A stretch of DNA of 64,000 bases from an uncultured Erythrobacter sp. (GTDB taxonomy: Bacteria; Pseudomonadota; Alphaproteobacteria; Sphingomonadales; Sphingomonadaceae). Location: contig NZ_CANMIJ010000001.1 in NCBI RefSeq assembly GCF_947497915.1, positions 989,611 to 1,053,610 on the forward strand, given 5' to 3'. Under the pieces are notes generated by a model. The model searched no databases. It saw only the letters and a list, made by a program, of their open reading frames with translations, and was not told where the DNA came from. Each line of letters starts with the position of its first letter. The first letter of the stretch is position 1. Of the stretch, positions 8,913-17,789 are shown piece by piece. Position numbers and translations under genes: made by a program.

Positions 8913-8928
8913 TGTAAATATATTTACA
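8913..8928. promoter_or_regulatory. Perfect 16-bp palindrome directly before the ScfR-like gene
   Basis: TGTAAATATATTTACA is a perfect palindrome ending 8 bases before the ATG at 8937. It therefore covers the place of the ribosome-binding site and probably the promoter. This fits an autoregulatory operator for the adjacent XRE-type protein. Confidence 0.5.
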
Positions 8929-8936
8929 AGCGCGGA

Positions 8937-10271
8937 ATGGCTGATAATTCACTTCTCGCTGGCCCTGCATTGCGCCGTTTGCGTAAACGCGAAGGGCTAA
9001 CCCAAGCTGCAATGGCGGCGTCTCTTGGTATCTCACCAAGTTACCTCAATTTGATCGAACGCAATCAGCGCCCTTTGTCTGCACGCGTTCTCGTCCAAGT
9101 GATCGAGCGGTTCGATTTCGACCCACGCACCTTGCGCGAAGACGAGGCGATTGGCGGGCTCGACGGGCTGGTCCGGCGCATGTCCGACAAAAGATTTGCC
9201 GATCTCGGCATAGACCGCGAGGAATTGCAGGAATTCCTCGCCGCTGCGCCGCAAGCTGCCGCAGCCTTCGCACGGCTTTATGACACAGCGGGTGAGGGCA
9301 CACAGCAACACGAAGATCCGGTGAAGCAGGCCCGCGAAGCGGTTGAGCGGTGGCAGAACCACTTTGCCGATCTGGATGACGCGGCAGAGACGATGGCGGA
9401 CGAACTGCGCCTGTCGCGTTCCGACACGGGCGCCGCATTGGCGGATCGCCTGCGGGAAAAACACCAATTGTCTGTGCGCATCCTGCCTTCAGAGGTTATG
9501 CCGGGCATTGTTCACCGGCTCGATCTGCACAACCGGCAACTACAACTTTCCGAAATGCTGCCGGGTGCTGCGCGCCGGTTTCAAATCGCGCGTCAGGTCG
9601 GCGCGTTGGAACTGCGCGATCAAATTGAGACGATCACAGCGGGTGCGCGGCTCGATTCGCCCGAAGCGCGCGATCTGTTTCAGGAACATGTGACGGATTA
9701 CACCGCTGCGGCGCTTTTAATGCCGTATCGCAGGTTTCTGCGCGCGTGTGAGCGCAGCGCCTATGATGTGAATATCCTTCAACGCCGCTTCGCATCCAGC
9801 TTTGATCAGGTCGCCCAGCGCCTCACGACGCTGCAACGTCTGGGTGAGCGCGGTTTGCCGTTTTTCAGTGCGCGCTTCGGGCGAACTGGCCGGATGGTGC
9901 ATTTCAGCGCAGGTGCGAGCGGCGCGGTGCATCCGATTGACGGCGCGCGGTGGCCCGCTTGGGTGCCGTACGCCGCGTTCGAAGCGCGCGGCTCGCTGCT
10001 AACTCAGGCAGTGACATTTGGCGAGGGCGAAGCGGTGCCCAAGCACTGGTTTACCGTCGCTCGTACGGTCGAAGTGGATGGGGCTGCGTGTTCGGCACGA
10101 AAGTCGGTGGTGTTAGGCTTGGAAGCGCGGTTTGCAGGCGAGCTTGCCCATGCGCGCGGCATCTCGCTTGACCCGCAAGATGCGGTGCCGCTCGGCGTGG
10201 GATGCCCGCGCTGCGGCCGCGCTGATTGCTTGACGCCGGCCCCTGCGCGATTGGCTGCGGTCAGCCGCTAG
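8937..10271 (+). CDS. ScfR/RamB-like XRE transcriptional regulator of short-chain acyl metabolism
   Basis: 444 residues. An XRE helix-turn-helix occupies about residues 9-65 (LRRLRKREGLTQAAMAAS, with SPSYLNLIER). An IrrE-like middle region follows, where the metalloprotease HExxH is absent. The C-terminal DUF2083-type region ends in a cysteine cluster (GCPRCGRADC). This is the architecture of the short-chain fatty-acyl regulators (RamB, PrpC-type, PccR), which sense acyl-CoA state and control glyoxylate or propionate genes. It is divergent from aceA, which supports that target. No clear Shine-Dalgarno is seen because a palindrome occupies the site. Confidence 0.9.
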   Translation: MADNSLLAGPALRRLRKREGLTQAAMAASLGISPSYLNLIERNQRPLSARVLVQVIERFDFDPRTLREDEAIGGLDGLVRRMSDKRFADLGIDREELQEFLAAAPQAAAAFARLYDTAGEGTQQHEDPVKQAREAVERWQNHFADLDDAAETMADELRLSRSDTGAALADRLREKHQLSVRILPSEVMPGIVHRLDLHNRQLQLSEMLPGAARRFQIARQVGALELRDQIETITAGARLDSPEARDLFQEHVTDYTAAALLMPYRRFLRACERSAYDVNILQRRFASSFDQVAQRLTTLQRLGERGLPFFSARFGRTGRMVHFSAGASGAVHPIDGARWPAWVPYAAFEARGSLLTQAVTFGEGEAVPKHWFTVARTVEVDGAACSARKSVVLGLEARFAGELAHARGISLDPQDAVPLGVGCPRCGRADCLTPAPARLAAVSR

Positions 10272-10422
10272 AGAGCCAGCCGCAGATCCTTACCGCAATA
10301 TTTACCTCTCAAATGCCCGAATTGTGCGACTTCGCCAATGCGGTGTAAAATTTACCGACACTTAATTTCTCGCGCGTAGAGACAGCCTCGCATTGATTTC
10401 ATGTGAGTGATGACGCGCCGAA

Positions 10423-11808
10423 ATGATCCGTTTGTTTAAACATTATATCCCGCATGCCGTGATCCTTCTCGGCCTGCTGGATTTTGCCCTGCTGTTCCTG
10501 GCGGGTGAGCTTGCGTGGCAGGTCCGCTCTAGCCAGATCGGAATTGATCCCGGAGCATTTGCCGATCGCTGGCTTGTGCTCGCTGGATCGGCAGCGGTGG
10601 TTTGGCTCGCGATGATTTCTGTCGGGGTTTACGGGCCCTACGCCTTGCGATCCTTGCGCTTTGCCGGTGCGCGTCTTTTGGTCGCGATCAGCCTTGGCAT
10701 TATCGCGCTCGCCTTCATCGATTTTCTGGTGGCGAGCAACGCGTTTTGGCGTTCGACACTTTTCTACGCGATGGGCTTTGCGATCCTCGTGCTGGTGCTT
10801 GATCGGCTTGTGCTCAACAGCTTCCTTGGCTCATCCGCATTCCGCCGCCGCGTCATGGTGCTGGGTGCGGGTGACCGGGCTCAACGCCTAAAAGAGCTGG
10901 GTGACCAGCCAGAGGCGGGCTTTGCCGTCGTATCATTCATTGCAATGAGCGAACCCGAGAGAGTGGTTACCGAAGCGATCCCGCGCGAGGCGATCCACGA
11001 TCTGGGCCGTTTTGTCGAAAATCTCGGCGTCAGCGAAGTGGTGCTTGCCTTGCAGGAACGCCGCAATGCGCTTCCCCTGAAAGACCTTTTGCGGATCAAG
11101 ACAAAAGGATGCCACGTCAACGATTTCTCCAGCTTTATGGAGCGGGAGACGGGCAAAGTTGATCTCGACACCGTTAATCCGAGCTGGCTCATTTTTTCCG
11201 ACGGTTTTTCAAGCGGGCGGCTGTTTTCCAGCGCGGTAAAGCGTGTGTTTGACATCACCGCCAGCCTGATCCTGTTGCTGCTCACATTCCCGATCATTGC
11301 CATTTCCGCTATGCTGGTGAAGCTCGACAGCAAGGGACCTGCCTTTTTTAAGCAAGAGCGTGTCGGCCTGTATGGCCAGACCTTCTACCTGCACAAATTG
11401 CGTTCCATGCGCACAGATGCGGAGAAAGATGGCTCCAAATGGGCTGAAGAAAACGATCCGCGTATCACCCGTATGGGCCGGTTTATCCGCAAGGTTCGCA
11501 TTGATGAGCTGCCACAAACGTGGAGCGTGCTGAAAGGCCAAATGAGCTTTGTCGGGCCGCGTCCAGAGGTGCCGCAATTCGTCGAGAGCCTTGAGGAAGA
11601 AATTCCCTTCTTTGCAGAACGTCACATGGTGAAACCCGGCATCACAGGCTGGGCGCAGATCAATTATCCGTACGGCGCATCGACCGAAGACAGCCGCAAA
11701 AAGCTGGAATTCGATCTCTATTACGCCAAGAACTACACGCCGTTTCTCGATTTTGTGATCTTGCTGCAAACTGTCCGTGTCGTCCTATGGCCGGAGGGCG
11801 CGCGGTAA
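10423..11808 (+). CDS. TIGR03013-type sugar transferase of the XrtA/PEP-CTERM system
   Basis: 461 residues. Four or five N-terminal membrane helices (residues about 10-130) precede a CoA-binding-like cytosolic part with VMVLGAGDRAQRL. A re-entrant helix (ASLILLLLTFPIIAISAMLV) leads into the bacterial sugar transferase domain: FKQERVGLYGQTFYLHKLRS, RIDELPQTWSVL, FVGPRPEVPQFV, PGITGWAQINYPYGAS. Such polyprenyl-phosphate glycosyl-1-phosphate transferases start exopolysaccharide synthesis. The PYGAS ending and the following prsK/prsR identify the exosortase-linked family. The next gene overlaps it by one base. Confidence 0.93.
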   Translation: MIRLFKHYIPHAVILLGLLDFALLFLAGELAWQVRSSQIGIDPGAFADRWLVLAGSAAVVWLAMISVGVYGPYALRSLRFAGARLLVAISLGIIALAFIDFLVASNAFWRSTLFYAMGFAILVLVLDRLVLNSFLGSSAFRRRVMVLGAGDRAQRLKELGDQPEAGFAVVSFIAMSEPERVVTEAIPREAIHDLGRFVENLGVSEVVLALQERRNALPLKDLLRIKTKGCHVNDFSSFMERETGKVDLDTVNPSWLIFSDGFSSGRLFSSAVKRVFDITASLILLLLTFPIIAISAMLVKLDSKGPAFFKQERVGLYGQTFYLHKLRSMRTDAEKDGSKWAEENDPRITRMGRFIRKVRIDELPQTWSVLKGQMSFVGPRPEVPQFVESLEEEIPFFAERHMVKPGITGWAQINYPYGASTEDSRKKLEFDLYYAKNYTPFLDFVILLQTVRVVLWPEGAR

Positions 11809-13934
11809 TGCCAGCTTTCGGCGGCCTCGAATTCTATGCCAGCCTTGCCTGCTACATTGCAGGCGGGGTGCTGAGTGCGGGCTGTGGTTTTTGGCTAGCG
11901 CGGTTTGGCGACCGAAACCGGCCGGATCGTTCATTCCTGCTGCTTGCGTGTTTTCTCACAGCGGCTTGGTGCGCGCTTGCCGCGGGTCTCGGCCCGCTGC
12001 AGCCAATGACCGCGCTGGCAGAGACTGCGCGCAACCTTGCCTTTATCGGTGTTATTTTCCGCTTGTTCTCGGCCGATGGACGCGATGAGAGTCTCAAACC
12101 CATTCGCCCGGTCATCATTGCTTTGGCGTTGGTGCAACTGTTCCAGCCGGTCTTGCTTTTGATCAAATATCGCGCTGGCTACGTGCCAGAGATCGCCTCG
12201 CTCACATTCGAGGTTTCTTCGCTACTCAATATGCTCGTGGCGATTGGCGCGCTTGTACTGCTGCATAACCTATATGCAGGCGCAGGGGCGGCCTCGCGGC
12301 AGGTATTACGGTGGAGCGGCATCGCACTCGCTTTCAGCTTTGGGTATGATCTCAACCTTTACACAATCGCCTACCTCGTTGGCGAATATCCGGACATGCT
12401 CGTTACCCTGCGCGGAATGATCGCAGGTATTGCAACTGCGATGCTGGCCTTTGGGGGCAGCGCAGCGGGGCGCGGATTGCAATTCCGACCCTCTCGCGCG
12501 GTTACATTCCAAACGCTGTCTCTATTGGTTATCGCCACATATCTGATCGCGATGGTTTTGGTCACGCGCTCGCTGACATTGATCGGCGGCGATCTGGCTC
12601 GCGCCGGACAGGTGATTTTCCTTGTCATTGGAATTCTGGTGGCGGCAGCATGGCTACCATCAAAACGGGTGCGTGGTTGGCTGCGTGTTACCGCGACGAA
12701 GCATCTGTTCCAACACCGTTATGATTACCGCGAAGAATGGCTGCGTTTCACACAAACTATCGGGCGCGGATCAAACGCCGAATCCAGCTTTCATGAACGT
12801 GCCGTCAAAGCGATTGCCGATATTACAGACAGCACGTCTGGCCTCCTGCTCGTCTCCAACGAAGAAGCCCAGCTTGAACTGACCTCGCGCTGGAATTGGC
12901 CCACTATCGAAGTGCCCGGCGTGGCTGGCGATTATGGTCTGACCGCGCTGCTGGAAGAGCACAATTACATCCTCGATCTGGATGAAGTGCGCGCCGGTGT
13001 GGAGCATTACGGCGAATTGCAGCACGTGCCAGACTGGCTGCGTGAGGCGGAGGATGTCTGGGCGGTTGTGCCGCTGATCCACTTTGAGCGGCTCGTCGGA
13101 GTGATTGTATTGGGACGCCCTCGGATTGAGCGGAGCCTCGACTGGGAAGATTTCGATCTACTGCGCGTCGCCGGAAAACAGCTAGCAAGCTATCTTGCCG
13201 AACAAGCAGGCCAACAGGCGTTGATGGATGCCAGCCGGTTTGACGAGTTTAACCGCCGGATGGCGTTCGTGATGCACGACATCAAAAACCTCGCCAGCCA
13301 GATGTCGCTCCTCTCGGCAAACGCTCAAAAACACGCTGACAATCCGGCTTTTCGCGAAGATATGCTGGTGACCTTGCGCAATTCTTCGGAGAAACTGTCT
13401 TCGCTGCTTGCCCGACTGGGCCGCTATGGCGCGGGGCCGGTTGAAGAATTGAAGGAAATCCGTCTCGACACGCTCGCGCGCCGCGTCGCGGAGCGGTTTA
13501 ACGGCGTCCATCCTGTTGCGATTGCTCAGGTTGAAAAAGTGTCAGTGCTTGCTGATAATGACGGGTTGGAACAGGCGTTGATCCATCTGGTGCAGAACGC
13601 GATTGATGCCAGCGAAAACGAAAATCCTGTCCATATCAGCGCCACCTTGCAGGGCCTCAACGGTCAGATCGACATTGTCGATGCGGGCCACGGCATGAGC
13701 CCAGAATTCGTGCGCAGCGGACTGTTCAAACCGTTCATTTCTTCCAAGCAGGGCGGATTTGGCATCGGCGCATTTGAAGCGCGCGAAATGATCAAGGCAA
13801 TGGGCGGCCGTGTTATGGTCGAATCCCGTGAAAGCGTTGGCACACGGTTCAGCGTGATCCTGCCGATCCCCGAAGCGGGCATTCTCGCATCCAACTCCAA
13901 TATACACGCTCATCAGAGCAATGAGGTCGCATAA
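11808..13934 (+). CDS. prsK: PEP-CTERM system histidine kinase PrsK
   Basis: 708 residues. The start is the ATG in TAATG overlapping the previous stop, which is preferred over an ATG 21 bases upstream inside that gene. About eight to nine N-terminal membrane helices (residues 1-290) are followed by a GAF-like domain (residues about 320-450). The kinase core has the H-box VMHDIKNLASQM (His490), an N-box (LVQNAIDASEN) and G-boxes (VDAGHGM, GGFGIGAFEA). HDIKNL in place of the common HELRTP is characteristic of this family. The stop overlaps the prsR start by one base, so kinase and regulator are translationally coupled. Confidence 0.93.
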   Translation: MPAFGGLEFYASLACYIAGGVLSAGCGFWLARFGDRNRPDRSFLLLACFLTAAWCALAAGLGPLQPMTALAETARNLAFIGVIFRLFSADGRDESLKPIRPVIIALALVQLFQPVLLLIKYRAGYVPEIASLTFEVSSLLNMLVAIGALVLLHNLYAGAGAASRQVLRWSGIALAFSFGYDLNLYTIAYLVGEYPDMLVTLRGMIAGIATAMLAFGGSAAGRGLQFRPSRAVTFQTLSLLVIATYLIAMVLVTRSLTLIGGDLARAGQVIFLVIGILVAAAWLPSKRVRGWLRVTATKHLFQHRYDYREEWLRFTQTIGRGSNAESSFHERAVKAIADITDSTSGLLLVSNEEAQLELTSRWNWPTIEVPGVAGDYGLTALLEEHNYILDLDEVRAGVEHYGELQHVPDWLREAEDVWAVVPLIHFERLVGVIVLGRPRIERSLDWEDFDLLRVAGKQLASYLAEQAGQQALMDASRFDEFNRRMAFVMHDIKNLASQMSLLSANAQKHADNPAFREDMLVTLRNSSEKLSSLLARLGRYGAGPVEELKEIRLDTLARRVAERFNGVHPVAIAQVEKVSVLADNDGLEQALIHLVQNAIDASENENPVHISATLQGLNGQIDIVDAGHGMSPEFVRSGLFKPFISSKQGGFGIGAFEAREMIKAMGGRVMVESRESVGTRFSVILPIPEAGILASNSNIHAHQSNEVA

Positions 13935-15298
13935 TGGCTGATAAGAAACCCACACTGCTCGTCGTTGAAGATGATGAGGGTCTTCAGGCCCAGTTGAAAT
14001 GGGCGTATGAGGATTTTGACGTCGTGATCGCCGGCGACCGCGAAAGCGCGATTACGGCCCTACGCAGTGAGATGCCTGCGGTCGTGACGCTTGATCTGGG
14101 CCTGCCGCCTGATCCCGATGGCACGACGGAAGGTTTTGCCGTTCTTGATGCAATTATGGAGCTAAAACCGGATACGAAAGTGATCGTGGCGAGCGGCCAT
14201 GGCGCACGGGAAAGTGCGCTGCAAGCAATCGAACACGGCGCCTATGATTTCTATCAAAAGCCGGTTGATATTGATGCGCTGGGGCTGATCGTGCGCCGCG
14301 CGTTCAACCTGCATGAAATTGAAGAAGAGAACCGCCGCCTAGTTGCCAATGCGAGCGATGACAAAACCGTTCTGGGCCGTCTGATCACTGGCGCGCCGGA
14401 AATGGTGAAGGTTGCCCGCACGATTGAACGGGTCGCCAGCACCAGCGTCTCCGTCATGCTGCTTGGAGCAAGCGGAACGGGCAAGGAATTGCTCGCGCAG
14501 GGCCTTCACGATGCAAGCAACCGTGCAGACGGGCCGTTTGTCGCGATCAATTGCGCTGCGATCCCTGAAAACCTCCTCGAAAGCGAACTGTTCGGTCATG
14601 AGAAGGGCGCGTTTACAGGCGCGGTCAAAACCACCGAGGGCAAGATCGAAAGCGCCAATGGCGGCACGCTGTTCCTCGATGAGGTTGGCGATATCCCGCT
14701 GCCATTGCAGGTGAAGCTGCTACGGTTTCTACAAGAACGCACGATTGAGCGGATCGGCGGGCGAAAGACGATCTCGGTCGATACGCGGATCGTTTGTGCG
14801 ACGCACCAGAACCTGGAATCGATGATTGGCGAGGGCACATTCCGTGAGGACTTGTTCTATCGTCTTGCAGAGATCATCGTACGCATTCCCGGACTGGCTG
14901 AACGCCACGGCGATGCAGTGTTGTTGGCGAAGGCTTTCTTGAAACGCTTTGCGTCAGACATGAACCCGTCGGTTACGGGCTTTGCGCCCGATGCTCTTAC
15001 CGCCATTGATGGGCATGAATGGCCGGGCAATGTCCGCGAGCTGGAAAACCGTGTGAAGCGCGCGGTGATTATGGCCGATGGTAAGCTGGTGAATGCAGGC
15101 GATCTCGACTTTGATGGCGATGACGAGGACAACGCGGAAGTGCTCAACCTTAAATCGGCGCGCGAGCAATCCGATCGCAAAGTGATCCGCCATGCACTGG
15201 CGCGCAGCGAAGGCAATATCTCCAGCACCGCAAAACTGCTCGGTATCAGCCGTCCTACGCTTTACGATCTGCTCAAGCAGTACGATCTTCATGCATAG
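13934..15298 (+). CDS. prsR: PEP-CTERM system sigma-54 response regulator PrsR
   Basis: 454 residues. The receiver domain has an acidic pocket (VEDDEG), phospho-acceptor Asp54 (TLDLGLPP) and Lys109 (YQKP). The AAA+ sigma-54 activator domain has Walker A GASGTGKE (178-185) and the sigma-54 contact loop GAFTGA (225-230), so it should remodel RpoN holoenzyme. The C-terminal Fis-type helix-turn-helix is GNISSTAKLLGISRPTLYDL. It partners PrsK and presumably activates exopolysaccharide and PEP-CTERM genes. I found no convincing -24/-12 promoter (TGGCAC-N5-TTGC) inside this cluster, so its targets probably lie elsewhere. Confidence 0.94.
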   Translation: MADKKPTLLVVEDDEGLQAQLKWAYEDFDVVIAGDRESAITALRSEMPAVVTLDLGLPPDPDGTTEGFAVLDAIMELKPDTKVIVASGHGARESALQAIEHGAYDFYQKPVDIDALGLIVRRAFNLHEIEEENRRLVANASDDKTVLGRLITGAPEMVKVARTIERVASTSVSVMLLGASGTGKELLAQGLHDASNRADGPFVAINCAAIPENLLESELFGHEKGAFTGAVKTTEGKIESANGGTLFLDEVGDIPLPLQVKLLRFLQERTIERIGGRKTISVDTRIVCATHQNLESMIGEGTFREDLFYRLAEIIVRIPGLAERHGDAVLLAKAFLKRFASDMNPSVTGFAPDALTAIDGHEWPGNVRELENRVKRAVIMADGKLVNAGDLDFDGDDEDNAEVLNLKSAREQSDRKVIRHALARSEGNISSTAKLLGISRPTLYDLLKQYDLHA

Positions 15299-16769
15299 GC
15301 TTCGGCGCCTTAGTCTTATTTTGAGTGCGTCCTCCGCGCTCGCACTTGCCGCGTGTTCGGGCGGCGATGAGGGCGGGGATGCCGGCCCTCCGGTCACGCA
15401 GGAATATCAGCGTCTGGTTGAAGATGCCCGGTATGAGATGCAGCAGGGCAATCTGGTTGAATCGGGCAAGCTGTTTGACGAGGCACTGGCGATTGACCGC
15501 GAAAACCCCGGCATCTGGGTCGATATTGCGCGATTGCGGTTTCGCGGCGGCGAACATGTCGGCGCGTTTGAGGCTGCGGATTTTGCGCTAGAACTTGATC
15601 CTCGGCATGCGCCGGCTCTGTTGATGCGCGCTCAACTTGTGCGTGATGCATATGGCTTGGAACCGTCGCTGACTTGGTTCGAAAGCGGCCTTGCGCTGCA
15701 TCCTGAGAACACCGATTTGCTGGGCGAATATGCGGGCACGCTGGGTGATTTGGGGCGCAGCGAAGAGATGCTGCTGGCTGTGCGAAACCTAGCCGAGATT
15801 GATCCTCGCGATCCGCGGGTTCACTATCTGCAATCGGTTTTGGCCGTACGCGGCAATGATCCGGTGCTCGCCAGCAGCCTGCTGAAACGCAGCAAGATGC
15901 GCGATGACGGTGTGCCATCGGCGATCGTTGTCGATGCTCTGGGAGAGATCCAGCAGGGGAATTACGACAACGCAGCGAATTCTCTTGAGGGTCTGCTGCA
16001 ACGGCAGCCGGGCAATGTCCGCGTGATGGAACTGCTCGCCCGCGCGATGTGGCTGAATGGCCGTGATCGTGAGATTGTAGACCGGTTCGGTGCCCGCGCT
16101 CGGGCGGCGGACGCCTCGCCCTATCTGATCATGCTGGTTGGACGGTCTTACGAGCGGCTGGGACAACGCGCTGCGGCGGTGCCTTTGATCGAACGCGCAT
16201 ATGCAGGGCGCAGCGGTGAACTTACTCCGCTTGGCTCCGTGCGCAATTTGCCGGAGCAAACGCGCGCAGTCCGCGAGATGATCGCAGCCGGCAATGCCGG
16301 GGCAACGCGCGATTACGCCAATGAACTGACGCGCCGTTTCGAAGGGTCGGGAGACATTCTCGCGCTGGCCGGCGATGCAGCGTTGGCGCGCGGTGAAACA
16401 TCGAATGCTCTCAACCTTTACAGCCGCGCCGCGCAGATACGGCGCCCGTGGCCTTTGACGCGCAAGATCATCCATGCCTACCGTGCCGCAAGCGATATTG
16501 ATGCGGCCGACACGCTATTGATCCGGCACTTACGCTCCGAACCGTCCAACACCGAAGCCATCCTGATGTATGCGCAGCAAAGCGCGCGGGATGAGGACTG
16601 GCTGCGCGCCGAAGTGCTGCTCGACAACGCAATCGCGCGCGGCGCGGGCAATGATCCCTCAGTGCTTGAGCTCAGGATTGATGCAGCGCGCGCGCTCGGT
16701 AAAGACGGGGATGCAGGCGCATTCGCAGCGACACTGGCGCAGGTGCGGCCAGAGCCTTTCCTCGACTAG
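15291..16769 (+). CDS. TPR-repeat lipoprotein of the XrtA-type cluster
   Basis: 492 residues from the ATG at 15291, which overlaps the end of prsR by 8 bases. The N terminus is a lipoprotein signal with lipobox LAAC (about residue 20) followed by an acidic, Gly-rich linker. The rest is tetratricopeptide-like helical repeats (for example NLVESGKLFDEALAIDREN, HAPALLMRAQLVRDAY). It probably anchors in the outer membrane or periplasm as a scaffold for exopolysaccharide export or PEP-CTERM sorting. It is shorter than the PrsT TPR proteins I recall, so I do not give it that name. Confidence 0.82.
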   Translation: MHRLRRLSLILSASSALALAACSGGDEGGDAGPPVTQEYQRLVEDARYEMQQGNLVESGKLFDEALAIDRENPGIWVDIARLRFRGGEHVGAFEAADFALELDPRHAPALLMRAQLVRDAYGLEPSLTWFESGLALHPENTDLLGEYAGTLGDLGRSEEMLLAVRNLAEIDPRDPRVHYLQSVLAVRGNDPVLASSLLKRSKMRDDGVPSAIVVDALGEIQQGNYDNAANSLEGLLQRQPGNVRVMELLARAMWLNGRDREIVDRFGARARAADASPYLIMLVGRSYERLGQRAAAVPLIERAYAGRSGELTPLGSVRNLPEQTRAVREMIAAGNAGATRDYANELTRRFEGSGDILALAGDAALARGETSNALNLYSRAAQIRRPWPLTRKIIHAYRAASDIDAADTLLIRHLRSEPSNTEAILMYAQQSARDEDWLRAEVLLDNAIARGAGNDPSVLELRIDAARALGKDGDAGAFAATLAQVRPEPFLD

Positions 16770-16820
16770 ACGACCCACCAAGCTCGACATTTGCTCGCGG
16801 CGAGGGCAGGGCGCGTCGCC

Positions 16821-17789
16821 ATGCCGCGCTGGTTATCCAATTTAGCAGACCCGATGATCGCAGTCCTTGTGATCGCGACCGCGCTTGCCTTGATTGTGCC
16901 CGCCGCTGGCGAGACGCGCGAGGCCGCGCAGATCATCTCCAACATCTCGATCTTCCTGCTGTTCCTCGTGAACGGGATGCGAATTGCACGCGGAGAGATC
17001 GTCAAGGCCATCGGCAATTGGCAGTTCTTCGCACCGCTCGTGCTGTTCGTTTTTGCCGGAATGGCGGCCATGGGCACCGGCTTGTCCCACCTCGCGGCGC
17101 TCTATGTGACGCCGGAAATCGCGCTCGGCTTTATCTTCCTCGGCGTGCTGCCATCAACGATCCAATCGGCGACCAGCTACACGACTTTGGCGCGTGGCAA
17201 TGCGGCGCTTTCGGTGGTTGGCGCGGCGCTGATCAATATCCTCGGCGTGTTTATCAGCGCGCCGCTTTTCGCGTTTCTGGCTGGCAGCGAAGCGGTTCAG
17301 CTTGGCACGGATACAATCGTGCGGATCGGTGTCATTTTACTGCTGCCGTTTGTTATCGGTCAGGCGCTGCAAGGTTTCACGCGCAGCTGGTTGATAGAGC
17401 GCAAATCGCAGGTCGTCTGGTTAGACCGTATCGTGATCGGCATTGCCGTCTATGTCGCGATGTCGGGCGCGGTTGGGCAGGGCCTTCTTTCCAGCATGTC
17501 ATTGCCGGTGGCTGGATGGCTCACATTTGTGACGGTGCTTTTCCTAGTCCTTGCCTACACGCTCGCATGGAAGCTTTCGGGAATGGGAGGATATGCACGC
17601 GGCGACAGGATCGCATTCGTCTTTGCCGGCCCGCAGAAAAGCGTCGCTATTGGCGCGCCGCTTGCTGCGATCCTGTTTGATCCTGCCGTGGCCGGCTTCG
17701 TGATCGCGCCGCTGCTGCTGTATCACTTGCTGCAATTGGTGGTTGCCGCGCCGCTCGCTACTCGCTTTGCTCAGCATTCTGAGGATTAG
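16821..17789 (+). CDS. Bile-acid:sodium-symporter-like transporter (SBF/YfeH type)
   Basis: 322 residues from the ATG at 16821; an in-frame TTG 30 bases upstream is possible. There are about ten hydrophobic segments. Motifs resemble the SBF-like/SLC10A7 branch (LFLVNGMRIARGEI, LGVLPSTIQSATSYTTLARGN, FAGPQKSVAIGAPLAA). The substrate of the bacterial members is not established. Its 3' end overlaps the 3' end of the convergent DUF475 gene by 32 bases. Confidence 0.87.
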   Translation: MPRWLSNLADPMIAVLVIATALALIVPAAGETREAAQIISNISIFLLFLVNGMRIARGEIVKAIGNWQFFAPLVLFVFAGMAAMGTGLSHLAALYVTPEIALGFIFLGVLPSTIQSATSYTTLARGNAALSVVGAALINILGVFISAPLFAFLAGSEAVQLGTDTIVRIGVILLLPFVIGQALQGFTRSWLIERKSQVVWLDRIVIGIAVYVAMSGAVGQGLLSSMSLPVAGWLTFVTVLFLVLAYTLAWKLSGMGGYARGDRIAFVFAGPQKSVAIGAPLAAILFDPAVAGFVIAPLLLYHLLQLVVAAPLATRFAQHSED

